Assembly (NCBI GenBank): GCA_021234155.1
Contig: JAJEKV010000287.1
Coordinates: forward strand, 1 to 64,000
Source: Isoetes taiwanensis
Taxonomy: Eukaryota > Streptophyta > Lycopodiopsida > Isoetales > Isoetaceae
Length of the DNA stretch: 64,000 nt
Direction: 5' to 3'
Positions 12,769 to 28,555 of the stretch are shown here, piece after piece. Position 1 is the stretch's first letter; every line of letters begins with the position of its first letter. Position numbers and translations under genes: made by a program. Below the pieces are notes generated by a model. That model did no database searches, was not told the DNA's origin, and worked only from the letters and a program-made list of their open reading frames with translations.

Positions 12769-13560
12769 TTTTCTCCTCCTCTCCTCTCTTTTTCTCTTTT
12801 CCCTCATCTCTCTCTCCTCTCTTCTCTCTATCTTCTCTCTCTCTATTTTGGGAAAAAGACCCCTTTGGTCTTTCTCCCCTCTCTCTCTCCTCTCTCCTCT
12901 CTCTTCTCTCTCTCCCCTCTATTTTTTCCCCTCTCTCATCTTTTCTCTCTCTCCTGTTTTTCCTTCTTGTCCTCTCTCTTCTCTCTCTTCTCCCTCCTCT
13001 CTATTATCTCTCTCTTCTCCCTCCTCTCTATTATCTCTCCTCTCTCTCTTCTCTCTCTTTCCTCTCTTCTCTCTCCTCTCTTTCCTCTCTCCTCTCTCCT
13101 CTCTCTTTTCTGTCTCTCTGCGCCCTCTCATCTCTCTCTCTCCCCCCTTTTTTTTTTTTCCTTCTCTTTCCTATCTCTTGCTCTCTCTATATGTCTACCC
13201 TCTCTCTCTCTATCAGGCCTCGCCTCGATTTGGACCCCATTAAGCACTTTTACCCATTTGAGCCCCTTCCCTTTTCTAGCATCTCTCTCCTCTCTCTCCC
13301 TTCTCTTGCTCTCTCTCCCCTTCTCTCTGTACTCTCTATTCTCTCTCCTCTCTCTTCTCTTTATTCTCTCCTCTCGCTCCTCTCTCTTCTCTCTTCTCCC
13401 TTTCTTGTGCCTCCTCTCTCCCTTTGCATCTCTTCTCCCACTCTCTCTTCTCTTTCTCCTCCTCTCTCTTCTCTTTTTCTTCTCTCTCTTCCTCTTTTCT
13501 CTCTCCTCTCTCTCCCTCCTCTTCCCTCTCTTCTCTCTCTCCTCTCTCTTCTCATCTCTC
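12525..13560 (+). repeat. Polypyrimidine (CT)n-rich tract
   Basis: C/T-rich for about 1 kb, interrupted by short mixed-sequence islands at about 12,845-12,875 and 13,195-13,285. ORFs of 240-408 codons here are low-complexity Ser/Leu repeats, not proteins. Confidence 0.95.
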
Positions 13561-13904
13561 CGCCTACTTACATCTACTACCATGCAAGTCCATATACACA
13601 CATGCCCTACTACCAATTCTAAAGTATCACTCATGAGAAGAACACTACCAATTCCAAAGTATCACCTATGAGGACCTTACTCACATCTACTGCACTCCAT
13701 GGTATTTCATAGTCTTATTCACACATACTGCTCAACCCTTTATTCCATTATCAACAAAGTATCATTCATGAGTAACATACTCACACATGCCCATGAGGCC
13801 ACATCTACTATCTCTACTATCAATTCTAAAGTATCACCCATGTGAAGCTTACACACACCCATCATACCCATCACATTTACTACCAATTCCAAAGTACCAT
13901 CTCC

Positions 13905-15170
13905 AGAATATTCTATTTTGAGCATTTGCAAGGTTTCAAGAAACTTTCTACTTTTAGACTGGGGTGCTTCTAGAGCATAGGTGGTTGCCCTATAGCATCT
14001 AGAACACTCTAGAACATTCTATTTTGAGTTTTTGGAAAGTTTTACCAAACTTTTCTGTTTTTAGACTCACCGTGATTTTCTATTTTTTTAGACTGAGATG
14101 CTTACCCTAGAGCATCTGAAACATTCTAGGACATTCTATTTGAGTTTTTACAAAGTTTAAGCAAACTTCCTATTTTTAGACTAAAACTTTCTATTTTTAG
14201 AATGAGGTGCTTACCTTTGAACATCTCAGAACATTCCGTAGTAAAATTCTATTTTAAACATTTGCAAAGTTTCCAAAAACTTTCTATTTTTGGATTGAGG
14301 TGTTTACCCATGAGCATCTGCAACATTCCAGAACATATTTATTAAGGTGCTTACCCATGAGCACCTACAAAGTATTATTCATGGGTAACATACTCATACA
14401 TGCCCATGAGGCACAATTCTAAAGTATGTCAATTCTAAAGTATCACCAATGTGAAGCTTACACACACCCATCATACCCATCACCTCCAGAATATTCTATT
14501 TTGAGCATTGCAAGTTTCAAGAAACTTTCTATTTTTAGACTGAGGTGCTTCTAGAGCATAGGTGGTTGCCCTATAGCATTTGGAACATTCTAGAACATTC
14601 TATTTTGAGTTTTTGTAAAGTTTTAGCAAACTTTTTTGTTCCTAGACTACCGTACTTTCTATTTTTTTAGACCCGAGATGCTTACCTTAGAGCATCTGAA
14701 ACATTCTTGTACATTCTATTTGAGTTTTTACAAAGTTTAAGCAAACTTTCTATTTTTAGACTAAAACTTTCTATTTTTAGACTGAGGTGCTTACCCATGA
14801 GCATATCCAACATTCCAGAACATTCTATTTTGAGCATTTGCAAAGTCTCAAAAAACTTTCTATTTTTAGACTGAGGTGCTTACCCATGAGCACCTGGAAC
14901 ATTCCAGAACATTCTATTTTGAGCATTTGCAAAGTTTCAAAAAACTTCTATTTTTGGACTGAAACTTTCTATTTTTAGACTGAGGTGCTTACCCATGAGC
15001 ACCTGGAACATTCTAGAACATTCTATTTTGACCATCTGCAAAGTTTCAAAAAAACTTCTATTTTTAGACTGAGACTTTCTATTTTTAGGCTGAGGTGCTT
15101 ACTCATGAGCATCTGGAACATTCTAGGACATTCCAAAAGATTCTAGAACATTCTAGAACATCCTAGAGTA
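13905..15170. repeat. Satellite array, unit about 90-110 bp, block 2
   Basis: The same unit as the block at 10,180-11,190. It is preceded by the same CCTACTTACA...CATGCAAGTCCATATACAC phrase and followed by the same GAATTAATTA...CCAGCCTTAACTAAG phrase, so the 10.0-11.2 and 13.6-15.2 kb segments are duplicated as larger blocks. Confidence 0.85.
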
Positions 15171-15224
15171 TCCTTGAATTAATTAGACCCCAGCCTTAAC
15201 TAAGCATGGAGTTCCTATTCTTTC

Positions 15225-15465
15225 AAGAAAAGACTGGTTGGTCTAGTGGTAAGGGTGGGGGTTTGGGGGCAATGTCCAGGGTTCGAGTCCGTGGTAAACC
15301 AAAAAAATTTTGTCCACCAAACTTGGGAGCTTTTGAGGGGCCAAGGCCCACGGACGGCCGAGATCGAGCCACGTGGCGCCTCCCACTGGGTCGGATGGGC
15401 GGATTTACTCCGCAGACTCCGCGCATGCATCTGGACACTATTTTTACATTATATTAGATATATAT
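15225..15465 (+). mobile_element. tRNA-derived SINE-like element, copy 2
   Basis: A box TGGTCTAGTGG at 15,239-15,249 and B box GGTTCGAGTCC at 15,280-15,290 both fit the pol III consensus. The tail (TTTTGTCCACCAAACTTGGG) matches copy 1. A short AT run follows at about 15,460. The ORFs of about 70-120 codons across it are spurious. Confidence 0.78.
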
Positions 15466-15589
15466 ATATATATACAAGTTTTTTAATCGATCCTACGGTG
15501 CATATTCTAGTGTGTGCATGTTTCAGTTTGTCCATGTTCCAGTTTTCTAAGAATTTACGAAGATTCTGTTCTCTCAAGTTTTACGATAT

Positions 15590-15860
15590 TTCATTAGATT
15601 CTCTTATTTTGTAAGATTGCCTTAGATTTTATGGAGATTCCCTTAAATTCAATGAAGTTGTTGTTATCGTTGTTATGGTGCATGTTCCAGTTGGATAGGT
15701 GAGTAGCAAGGTTCCCTTAGATTTTATGAAATTCCCTTAGATTCTATGAGGATTACCTTAAATTCTCTAAGATTCCTCTACATTCGCAAGGATTTTATGA
15801 AGATTCCCCTACATTCCCATAGATTCTTCATGATATTGCGTAGATTCCCATAGATTACCA
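15590..15860. repeat. Degenerate AGATTC short-phrase array
   Basis: AGATTCCCTTAGATT-like phrases recur irregularly, as the reverse orientation of the GAATCT arrays in repeat R. It follows a GATCCTACGGTGCAT phrase resembling R, so this may be an inverted, decayed piece of R. Confidence 0.55.
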
Positions 15861-18800
15861 TTTTTGGATTACACGATCCCTAGAGTATAATGTGGGGCTG
15901 ATGCATGATGCATGGATAAGGCAAAGAACATTTGGAGTTGACCGTCCCTTAGATACCCTAACGTGCTCTTAGTATCATTGGAGCCTAAAGTTTTTAAGCC
16001 TTCTAATGTTAGAATTCCTTGACTTGCTGTTTTTAATCATCCCTTTTTTTTAATAGTAATGTGTTGATAAGCTTGCACAGAGGGGGCAGCTGAGTGGCAA
16101 GGTTTAATATGACCACCCTTACTCAACTCTAGAACATTATAAAACACCATTGAAGAATGGTGTTCATGCATTTGAGTGGCAAGGTTTAATATGACCACCC
16201 TTACTCAACTCTAGAACATTATAAAACACCATTGAAGAATGGTGTTCATGCATTTGTAATTTAAGACCGGCAACCTCGACTTTTAGGCTTAAATGTTGCT
16301 AATTTAAAAAAGATGCATTAATCACTTAATTTGGGAGGGGTAACATTGTAGTGGTATCCAATTTTTGTTGTGTGAGCATGGGCATCATTGTTGTTTATTT
16401 GTCAAGCTTCTAGCACCCAGGGGGTTGGTGTAAAGTTGGAATCAAGAATGTTGTTCATAGATTTGTAATTGACTCTCTCTTTTGCTTCACTAAATGTGGA
16501 GTTTGGAAAAGCATCTCTAGCAACACAAAGTTGATGCAAAAAAATATTGTTGTAGTGTTGAATTGATTAGGGTATAAGATTATCATTGTGTAAAATTGAT
16601 TTAAGGTTTAAGATGATTGCTATGTTATCATGGCCAATGCATTAAATGCATAAATAATAGCATGTTTTTCATGTGCATTTGCGGGAAGAGCTCGAGGGCT
16701 TCCTGGCCTTTGCCAGCTAGGTATCGCCTGATACCATTATAATCCATGTAAACACATTACATCTTGCCGAATCATTAAATACTTGAGATGACCGCCAAGT
16801 TTCTAGTCTTTGCATACATGTTAACGAGGCTATTCCAAAGGAAGATATCTAGTTCTTTAGAAAATAGCTAGCTTTTGATAACATATGCTCGCCCCCTTAA
16901 GCAATACGTCTCAAATCAGCACATGCTTGAACGTGTGCCATATGATCTACTTCTGGGCGTGTCCCTCCAGTGTAAAAAAGGCTTCTTTCGATGTATGTTT
17001 AAACAATTCCTTTAAATTCAAATTTCTAATGTGTCTTTGTTAAGGCTGTCAATGGGAAAATTTCTATAGAATGAGTTAACTAACGTATGTTGGGAAGCCT
17101 AAGTCTGCATTTAGAATACATTCACATACATAGTCGTTGCCAATCCTTTGAATAAACTCGTGTAATTTTTTTGAGCTTCTTTTCTACCAGATAGATACAC
17201 ACCATACGCCAGAAGGTTAATGCAGATTCAATCATTGTTTCCGCAGAATTCCAATATTTAAGTGGCCTGGTGGACTCAGAAACCCTTTCCAGCATTGCAA
17301 AGCAAATAAAGGAAGTTCCATTTTGTTAATTTGTATTTTGAAAGCTTACTGATGATAGCGTTCACATTGCTCCTTTATGAGGCTTTCTCAGAGCAAAGTA
17401 TAAACAAGAAGACCCCTGTTACACAAAGAATGTCTTCTAATTCATCAAGAGTTTAGAATATTCTTCACAGATGCTTTGGGGCATAGAGATTGAGAAGAAG
17501 GGCATGGGGACTGTTACATGTCATTAAAGAGACACAATTCTATTGCCTTGGGCAGCAAGAAAATGTCCCGATACTTAATTGCCTGCTTATATTAATGTCC
17601 TATATATGAATAAGTGGCTGCCTTCTGCATAACATAGGAGAAACATACCTTATGCACAATGTTGATCTCCTTGATCTCTAGGAGAAACAATATCATTAGA
17701 ACGCTGATCCAGTTCAATACCTCCGATCATTTTCGTGATAAATGCCATAAAAAGCCTTTAACACGAACCAAGATAGTTGCAAAGAACAAATGGAGTTCAA
17801 ACCTTCATCCTTCTCTGGGCAGAGCTTCAGGAATTTGATTACATAGATCAACCGTCACTAAATAAAGCTAGAAGGCCATTTTATCTGGTAACCAAGCTGG
17901 ACCTCAAAAAACAGATCCCTATGGCCGCTGTACATCTCAAGGCCGTGTAATAGATACTTAAATTTCCAAAGTCATTATCGTGCTTATAACAATATAATGA
18001 TGACCCAAGCTGCAGCCCTTCCCAATGTTCCATTAGTTGATTACTTATGTCAGGGTTCTGAATGGGCAATCATCCTTATTAGCACGACTTTAAAGTTTAA
18101 ATTATTATTACTTAAATTTCCAAAGTCATTATCGTGCTTACAACAATATAATGATGACTCAAGCTGCAACCCTTCCCAATATTCCATTAGTTGATTACTT
18201 ATGTTAGGGTTCTGAATGGGCAATCATCCTCATTAGCACAGCCTTAAAGTTTAAATTATTTATGAAAAATGCACCAAAACAGTTGAGTAGAGGATGAAAT
18301 ACCACGGAATATGGCCAACGCTAAGCAATCACCAGTGCATATTCGTGAAACAAGTCTAGTAGCTGCCACAGTATTCACGCATAACGACATTAAAGACTCC
18401 ACACAAATTGAAGCCCTGCAATGCAATGCCCAATAATCACCGAACCAGAATGCATAACCAAAATAAATCCAGGATCTATATTTACCATCTTGATGCTGCT
18501 ACATTGACGGATCTATTCGGTGTATAGGACGGAGAAAAACATGGCGTTTTACAACTGCCTTTGCTTCTAATACCAAGTCCGGCAGCAGAGACCGCTATCC
18601 TTTCGCACGGAATGGTCGTTTAGGGTTCTAGACTATTGAGAAACCTAGATGGCAATTGGCCGGCACTAAGAAAACCTTGTGGGCGGGCATGATAATGACT
18701 TTATAAATCAATTTGAAAAAGCACATTATTAACATATAACTAACCGTGGAAAGAGAAAACTTTACCTTATTTCAAAATAATTGTTCTGAATATATCTTTA

Positions 18801-21800
18801 CGGATCGCCATGAGTTGAGCTCATCTTCCGCTCCATCCTCGTGCGCATTGAAAGCCATGACAGCTTATGGATATGCTCATGCCGGCAAAGTGAGGGAACT
18901 ACATAACATGCAATAATATCTTTGCGATATTCCGTAGAGAACGAAATCCGGTAGCAAAAGCCAAGGTATGACCTTAAAAAATCTTGGTATGAGCCTTGAT
19001 CGGCAAATGCCTAGGCCGTGAATCCCCAACAATACCCTAAAATAGTAGTAGACAACTGTGATGTAAGTGGAGATTGTGGTAGCCGAATCGCCCTTTGCCG
19101 TAAATGGAATTTCTTTGTATTTGCTTAATCCACGAAGGTTACCGTAACAACTATATGCCTGGGGGCTATGCTAAGCCGAGAGCATAGGCAAGCACGCAGC
19201 AAACGTGGCCTTTGGCACTTCTCAATTTCATCCGATCCAAGAATGCGTCTTCAAAGTTTATAAAGAAAGAAACAATGTTCTAAAGAAAGCGGCAAATATT
19301 GTGAAGAATGCTACCGCAAATCTTGATTTCGGCATGCCCGCTTGTAAATAAACCCTTGCAAGAAAGGGTTTCTTCTTTTTCTCGCTAAGCTATGGCCGCC
19401 CTGCATGCATGCGACCAAGCTATGGCTCTATAAAACTTCATTGCGTAAGGCGAAAATCAAGCTCGCAAGCTTGGCCGCCAAAGAACGGAATCAAAGACTT
19501 GGGAAGCATGTCTCGTAAAAAAAAAAAAAACCAAGCCATCACGGCGGTGGCCCATTGTGCCACGTGGCAGTTTAGAAGGCCTAGATGGCCCCAATTATCA
19601 GTGTTAGGCAGCCCTCTATAATAATATATATATGTTAGATATATATATACATATACATATATATATATATCCAAGAGGTTGGCTTGTTAAACTGTACGAT
19701 CATTTATCCTTGATTGAACATTGTAAAGTTGCGGATACTAGGGATACAATAGGGAATTAGATTTGAAAATGTTACAAATAACCTTGTTAGGTTCAAGTGA
19801 CCTTAACGAGAGGTGGAGTAAGATAAGGGGACATATTCTTTTGGGAAAACAGATAGAAAAAGAACATAAATCTTTGACCTGGACTGGAATCTACCCCTAG
19901 TTTTAAAGCATGATAGTTTGAAAAAAGGCATAGCTCCAAATATATTTGGGAAAGCATGCCTCCATATATGGGAGCCATGGGCCATATGTTTAAAGTTCTA
20001 AAATTTTTTAGGCTATCTCATATGAAGTTCTATTTAGGAATGATTTAAGGGAAATGATCCATGGATAAAGGTAATGAACACGGCAGTGGGGAATTATGAC
20101 CCCTACTAGCATATGATAGAGTCTATACTTTAGATAAATCCCCTACGTATGATAGGACATTAAAATCAACAAAGGATTTGTAAAAATTTAAAACCTACCT
20201 AACATAACCAGAATGGCTTTCGGTGAACATGTAATACTAATACGAGCATGTTAAGGGAAAGAGACGTATACCTGCATAAACGTATACTAGGGTTTCTAGG
20301 ATTTCAGAGCTATACACGAAACAGGCAGTGGCGATGGAGATGGATTACGCCGCCGTCAAGGGACTGCGGCATCTAACAAAGATCAAAGAATCAAAGGTAC
20401 TCGCAATAGCCCGTTTTGGCAATTATGCTCTCTACAAATTCAATCGTATTAACTTGCTTTGAAGCATAAAGCAAAGCAGACTACTCTATTTTGGCGCCGG
20501 GGAATTAACCCTAAGACATTGCTTGTTTACATATCTTCTCGTGATACTTATAAGCAAGATATGGGAGGTCCGCCTTCTCTAGACTTTAGTAAATTATCAA
20601 GAATGAGAGAGAGCGTTGCAAAGATTTTGAAGCCATTACATATTGTGGTTCTTCCCTTAGCAATAGCAAAGATGACGAGACCGAAGGGTCATCAACAAGA
20701 AGCCAACGGTTGGATATTCGGAAATGTTAAAGGAAGCAGGGGTGGATTGTAGTTTCATAGGAAGAAATGATGGAGCAGCAATGAAAAATCGGAATCGGAG
20801 GAAATGGCAAGAAAAGTCGGTATTGATATATATGCCGTGAAAAAGCATTAAGTAATAAGAGGCTCGCAGCCTTGAGCTTTTCGGGATCTCGACCACGAAA
20901 GGGCAAAATGGTGGATACCACACTTGATCGACGTTTCCTAGAGTTACAAGTGATAACAACTTCACCGCAAGTCAAGTTGGCGATTCCTTTGATGGAGAAG
21001 TCCCTCTTAACTGGTTTCGAAACTTTGAATCGCTTTTTCGCAAGATCATGCATTAACTAAATTGGGAAGGGAGTAAGTTAGGAACACACAAATATTTTAA
21101 AGTAAAGTAGATTAGTATGTTTGTTTCCCACTCAAGTTTGAAAAATAACAGAATGTATTTTGCTTCAAAGAAAGCTTATAATTGGAAAGTGCAGAGGTGG
21201 ATAACTTTGGTATAGCAGAGGCAACAAAGAAGGAAATCGGTCTTATACATTATACCTATTATTGTTTTGTTATTCTAAGTTTGAGAATATGTTGAAGGGC
21301 TTATGAGCCATGAAATACCTTTTGCTTACACCGCTAGCAAATTCAAATTTTTTACCCTCTTTGGCTAACAGGTTGGATGTGCTTTGCAGTAACCGTGTTT
21401 CATCTACATACTCTCTTTTTCCTCATGTTTTTGAGCATAAGCAAAGGGAGCACATCAAGAATGCAAACCGAAAGCAACAAAGCCTTCTTTGATTTTGTTT
21501 TGGCACGCAAAAATGATCTTACTTTTCTGCAAATGAGACTCATCTATAAGATGTTCAGGTCGTATTACTTTCCTAAGGCCTATTGCTGCAAGTGTAATAG
21601 TGGAATGGAATGACGACATCTACTCTTTACTATATAGCCTAATAGTTTAGTATTTCGTATATTTTGAGCTCTTGAAGTCCTGAATACTGAAAACTTATAG
21701 TTTTTGAGATATTTCTGCTTGAGAGCATGAAGAAACGACTGATATGATAAGGTTCTAAAGTTCTGAAATATCTAAGACATATGGCTTTAAGTTGCTGTTC

Positions 21801-22396
21801 TAGTTCTGCTTCTGAATAACAGTACAGTCTTGCATCTGACCTTCTTTGTCTCTTTATTCAGTTTCTCTGTTTACTCTAGCTAGTGGAGATGGAAAATAAT
21901 AGATAAAACATGGGAATAATATATCTTAAAAAACTGGAATACGCATATAGCAGAACTTAAATAAGAGGTTGAGAGGAAAGTTTGATACTAATATGAAAAC
22001 ATAGTCTAAGATATGATCGGGCAGGCATTAACTAAACCCTTAAGGACATTTGAGGTAAATATCTTCCATATAATGATCCGATATTGCTTAGGTAATCAGG
22101 GTAGAATAAAAAAAAGTCGTTATGAGCAAACAAAGTAAATAAGATTCACATGTTTTAAAGGTCTCAGAAAAAAAAAAAAGGCCTATGATATGTAATAAAA
22201 TCGGAAATATCCACTACATAACATATATTTATGGTCTGGAAATATACCCTATTACTTGGGAATGGTAGGAGTATGATTTAAGGTTCTCTTTGTATATAAA
22301 CAAGAACCGATAAATCCGACCATGTCACAGGTTTCCTGGACTGGTTTTGGATGTCTAAACTTAGTCTTAGTCCTTTGGACAAGGTTTAGGTTTAGG

Positions 22397-22399
<3 letters not shown>
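15861..22399. other. Long unassigned stretch with local tandem duplications
   Basis: No gene is supported over 6.5 kb. An 82-bp perfect tandem duplication lies at 16,092-16,255. A duplication with 154-bp offset runs from about 17,956 to 18,250, the copies differing at several bases. An ATG at 20,336 followed by an open stretch to a GTACTC donor-like site near 20,395, and an ORF at 20,459-20,752, could be exon fragments of a host gene; I do not recognise them. A short poly-A run lies at 19,518. Confidence 0.4.
16092..16255. repeat. 82-bp direct tandem duplication
   Basis: The unit starting GAGTGGCAAGGTTTAATATG occurs twice in immediate succession (16,092 and 16,174), apparently without differences, so the duplication is recent. 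The unit contains a small hairpin, ACACCATT...AATGGTGT. Confidence 0.9.

Positions 22400-22459
<60 letters not shown>
22400..22459. repeat. (TA)n microsatellite with adjacent GC hairpin
   Basis: A pure TA run of about 60 bp. It is followed at once by CTAGCAAACGTGTGCCCGGC and a 7-bp hairpin, GCCCGGC-GAT-GCCGGGC (about 22,472-22,488). The hairpin looks like the terminus of an unidentified element anchored to the microsatellite. Confidence 0.8.
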
Positions 22460-25555
<3,096 letters not shown>

Positions 25556-26568
25556 CCAAACGAAGTTTTGTCTCGTTACATGTCTTGGAAAGACAGTGGA
25601 AATGGGAATAAATAATTGGCTTTTCGAGAATGGAGGAATGGACCAAAAAGTGCACCAGCGGGGGGTAAGGCAAAACAAGGTAAATACTAAGGATATTATT
25701 AATAGGCCAAAGGTCTAAGGTTTTTAAACCAATTAGTAATAGAATTCAACATTTTGAGGGGCACTATGTGCAGGGGTAAAGAAAACTGAAATGGCACAGG
25801 CACCCAAGGGTAAGAGATGAAAAATTACAAGCATATGGATATAATCTTATTATTTAGGAGTTAGGCATGGAGATGGACATGTTTTCCTATGGCGAGAATA
25901 TTATTTTAAGGTATATTCTCTACCTTAAGTGTATTGAAGGGTAAGGTTGGAGGAGAAGTTCGAATTATCACACTTTCAAGCAATTACAAACGTCAATGCA
26001 TAGCCCAGTGAAATTGGAATGGGAAAAAAGCATGGGCAAGCGGGAGCATGGACCAAAAATTGGCAAGCATAGGCTACAACAGCATGGCTACAACCAAAGG
26101 TATTTTAATGAAATAAAGATTCTAACATAGGTATGACCATGAGATAATGGTATTTGGCATAATATGGGAGACATGGAGGCATGGTTGATTTACGACACCC
26201 TATAAAACAGGTTATTATACAAAAATAATAATGCAAAGAGGTATAACGTGTCAAAATTTTCCTCCAGACTAACAGTTTAGGGTTGTTATCTTAACCTAAG
26301 ATGTACTGAAGAACAAGATTGACGGTGGCGCTCCGATCAAGCCACTACTAGTAATGAGGAATTTTGAATGGGCAGGATGTCGCAGAGACCGGAGACATGC
26401 AAAAAGCAAGCAAAAAATCTTCTCCAATGTTATAATAAAAAGGTATGTATGGATTTCTGTTTACCAATTCCGGAAGCTTCCGGAGGAACCGATTTGGTCT
26501 GGCCTTTTTAATACAAGGGAACATTCAGTTGAGCCTGCCGGGCTAAAATTTAGCCATTATTGCATGCA

Positions 26569-26935
26569 ATGCCTAGGCATGAGGGCATACGTAGGCAGGG
26601 TTTACAAGGGCTAAGGCTGCTAGATCTTGATAGAAAAAAAGCTGGGCTAAACCGAAGGCGCTTTGCAAGGCTTAATGGAGAAAGCATAAGCGCAACCAAG
26701 CAAGATGTTCTTAGAAAAGATGGTTGAGAAGTATAATCGGCATCCACAGGCCCAAGCAACGGCGGCACCATTAAGAGTATCTTCAAGACAAACACCTGGA
26801 GTGGAAATGACTAACAGGGAGAGGTCTGGCCTCGAGATTACCAGTATAGCTGACAACCTTGAAGCTGAGCATGAGGAGTTGAACCAAATCGATGAGCAGG
26901 ACTTGGATGAAAATGATCCAATCCCATTAAATCAG
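26569..26935 (+). pseudogene. PLE ORF1 exon, frameshifted (C1)
   Basis: Near-copy of the open exon in C2 (33,932-34,294) but disrupted by several 1-2 base indels between 26,590 and 26,700. The C-terminal part is still readable (ERSGLEITSIADNLEAEHEE to the end of the exon). It ends AATCAG before the GTTCAG donor, as in C2. Confidence 0.8.
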
Positions 26936-27052
26936 GTTCAGCAGAGTTTTTCTGCTGCTCTAAACTCTCCTATTTAACTGAAGTATTTGACAAATCTTAT
27001 TGTATTTAGATTTTAAATTTGGTGAAGGGCGAAGAGCCGAGATTAGACGATA

Positions 27053-27123
27053 GCTTACCTGCTAGTGGCTTAGTATCTTACCCTGTTTAAGGCTAATTTG
27101 CTTTGGTTTCACTGCAGGTAACC
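27053..27123 (+). ncRNA. Conserved 71-nt intronic stem-loop motif (C1)
   Basis: GCTTACCTGC and GCAGGTAACC bracket the motif and contain the 8-base inverted repeat TTACCTGC/GCAGGTAA. The loop holds TTACCC and GGCTAAT in fixed order. The same pattern is found in C2, A, B and, on the minus strand, E1, although the surrounding intron sequence of the families has diverged. GGCTAAT also fits a branch point, and GCAG|GTAACC a 3' splice site. Confidence 0.6.
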
Positions 27124-27264
27124 CGTCTAACTCCTCCAAATTCATTTTGTATGAGGAATCGGATGCTTGTGCAGGACATTGCAACTGTCACAAGTTTGGG
27201 TGATGAACCGGTTAATTTTTCTTTTGCAAAAGTAACAGTAAATGATTTCTACACTAAATGGTAA
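27118..27264 (+). CDS. Alternative terminal exon of PLE ORF1 (C1)
   Basis: After the GCAG acceptor, 48 codons are open (VTRLTPPNSFCMRNRM... to NDFYTKW). They are followed by a stop whose bases overlap a good donor (AAATG|GTAAGT). Splicing on through that donor would not keep the ORF2 frame, because the exon length is 2 modulo 3. I therefore read it as an alternative 3' end for ORF1 rather than a constitutive internal exon. No domain is recognised. Confidence 0.4.
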   Translation, partial: VTRLTPPNSFCMRNRMLVQDIATVTSLGDEPVNFSFAKVTVNDFYTKW

Positions 27265-28555
27265 GTCTTCTTGTTAAGCTTGTAGCAGCAACATATATGA
27301 TCGGTCTAAAAGAAACTGATGGATCTGAACTATGAGTAATTGCTTCAATGCAAGACAATATCTTTGTTTTAACATTGTGATTAAAGGAAGTCTTCTTTTT
27401 GGAACTTATGATTTAGTAGCTATGTTTTACATGCTTTTCTCGATGGAATACAGCAGTTGATTGAATACTAATATATATACCTTTGGTAGTGTTAAATTTG
27501 AGAAGGCATAGGAATTAAATTAGAACTAGGATAGCATAAAGTCCATAAAGCAGCAGTATGGCTCTAGGTAAAGGACTAAAATATCGGCATAACACACTGG
27601 TAAATGCAGAATAAATAGGTGCTTGCTTAAGGCATATGGTACCATTAAAGTCTTTTTGGTTTATCTAAAGACGCATTGATAATTAAATGTATGGTTTAAA
27701 AATAAGATGTGTATGCATTTAATGGAAGTGGAAAGGCTTGATCTAATGAAAAGCTTGAAAGAACTTTATATCTAAGGCAGTGGTCTGAAATAAAATGATT
27801 ATGGTCTGGACATTTGTAGGGCCCTAGAAATAATAATCCATAGAAATGTAAAATCATAAAAATAAATGGAAGCTTTGGTTGACTTGGATAGGCAGAAACT
27901 GCGAATGCATTGCATACAGGGCAATGGTGACACCTTTTGGACTTAATATGGAAGCTTAGAACATAAGATAGGTTGGCTAAGCATTTCTAAGTCTTGTTGG
28001 CATAATCTAATGCACAAATATTCATGGTAAAGTCTGTAAGGCTTAATTAAGGCAAAGAAAAGGGTTAAACAGATTTATTATGCATTGTGGTTTCTTATGT
28101 CCACGCTTATGGATAAAATAAAAATAGTTTATGATGTCTGGTAAGACCTTGGGGCCCGGGCATCTGTTTGGTAATGGTTTAGAAACTATTATGGCTGGGC
28201 AGGCCCTTAAGATTCCCCTGGCTTCGGCCAGGGACTGATAAATCCTGATAGGCCAGGACCTTTATGGGAATGGCAAGGATGGATATCTCTTAAGATTCTG
28301 GGAATCGAAAAGGGAAAACGGATATATTTATTAACTTCAGGGCAATGGTTGAACCATTGTGGATCTTAAGGTGCTTGCCCGGTTCCTTTATTAAAATGTT
28401 TTAAAATTTGATCTGGTTTCTTTTGGATCACTAGTCTCTAGTCAGGACTATAAGTTCTGATAGGTACAGGGCTAATGCAAAATTTTATGAAATATTGTAT
28501 GGACACATATTATGTTTAATGATTCTAAGATTTACATTCTGATGTTGAAATGTAG

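Noticed and set aside
11230-13671. Long ORFs (up to 408 codons) on both strands of the CT-rich tracts
   Set aside because: They translate to Ser/Leu or Arg/Glu repeats forced by the dinucleotide composition; open in several frames at once.
15239-15290. Functional tRNA gene
   Set aside because: Pol III boxes are good, but the acceptor and anticodon stems do not fold, and the same unit with a long tail is repeated at 12.2 kb.
16092-16255. MITE or transposon footprint at the 82-bp duplication
   Set aside because: Simple head-to-tail duplication with no terminal inverted repeats or target duplication.
20336-21056. Spliced host gene on the plus strand
   Set aside because: Several short open pieces and one donor-like site, but no recognisable domain and no consistent frame; mentioned only as a possibility.
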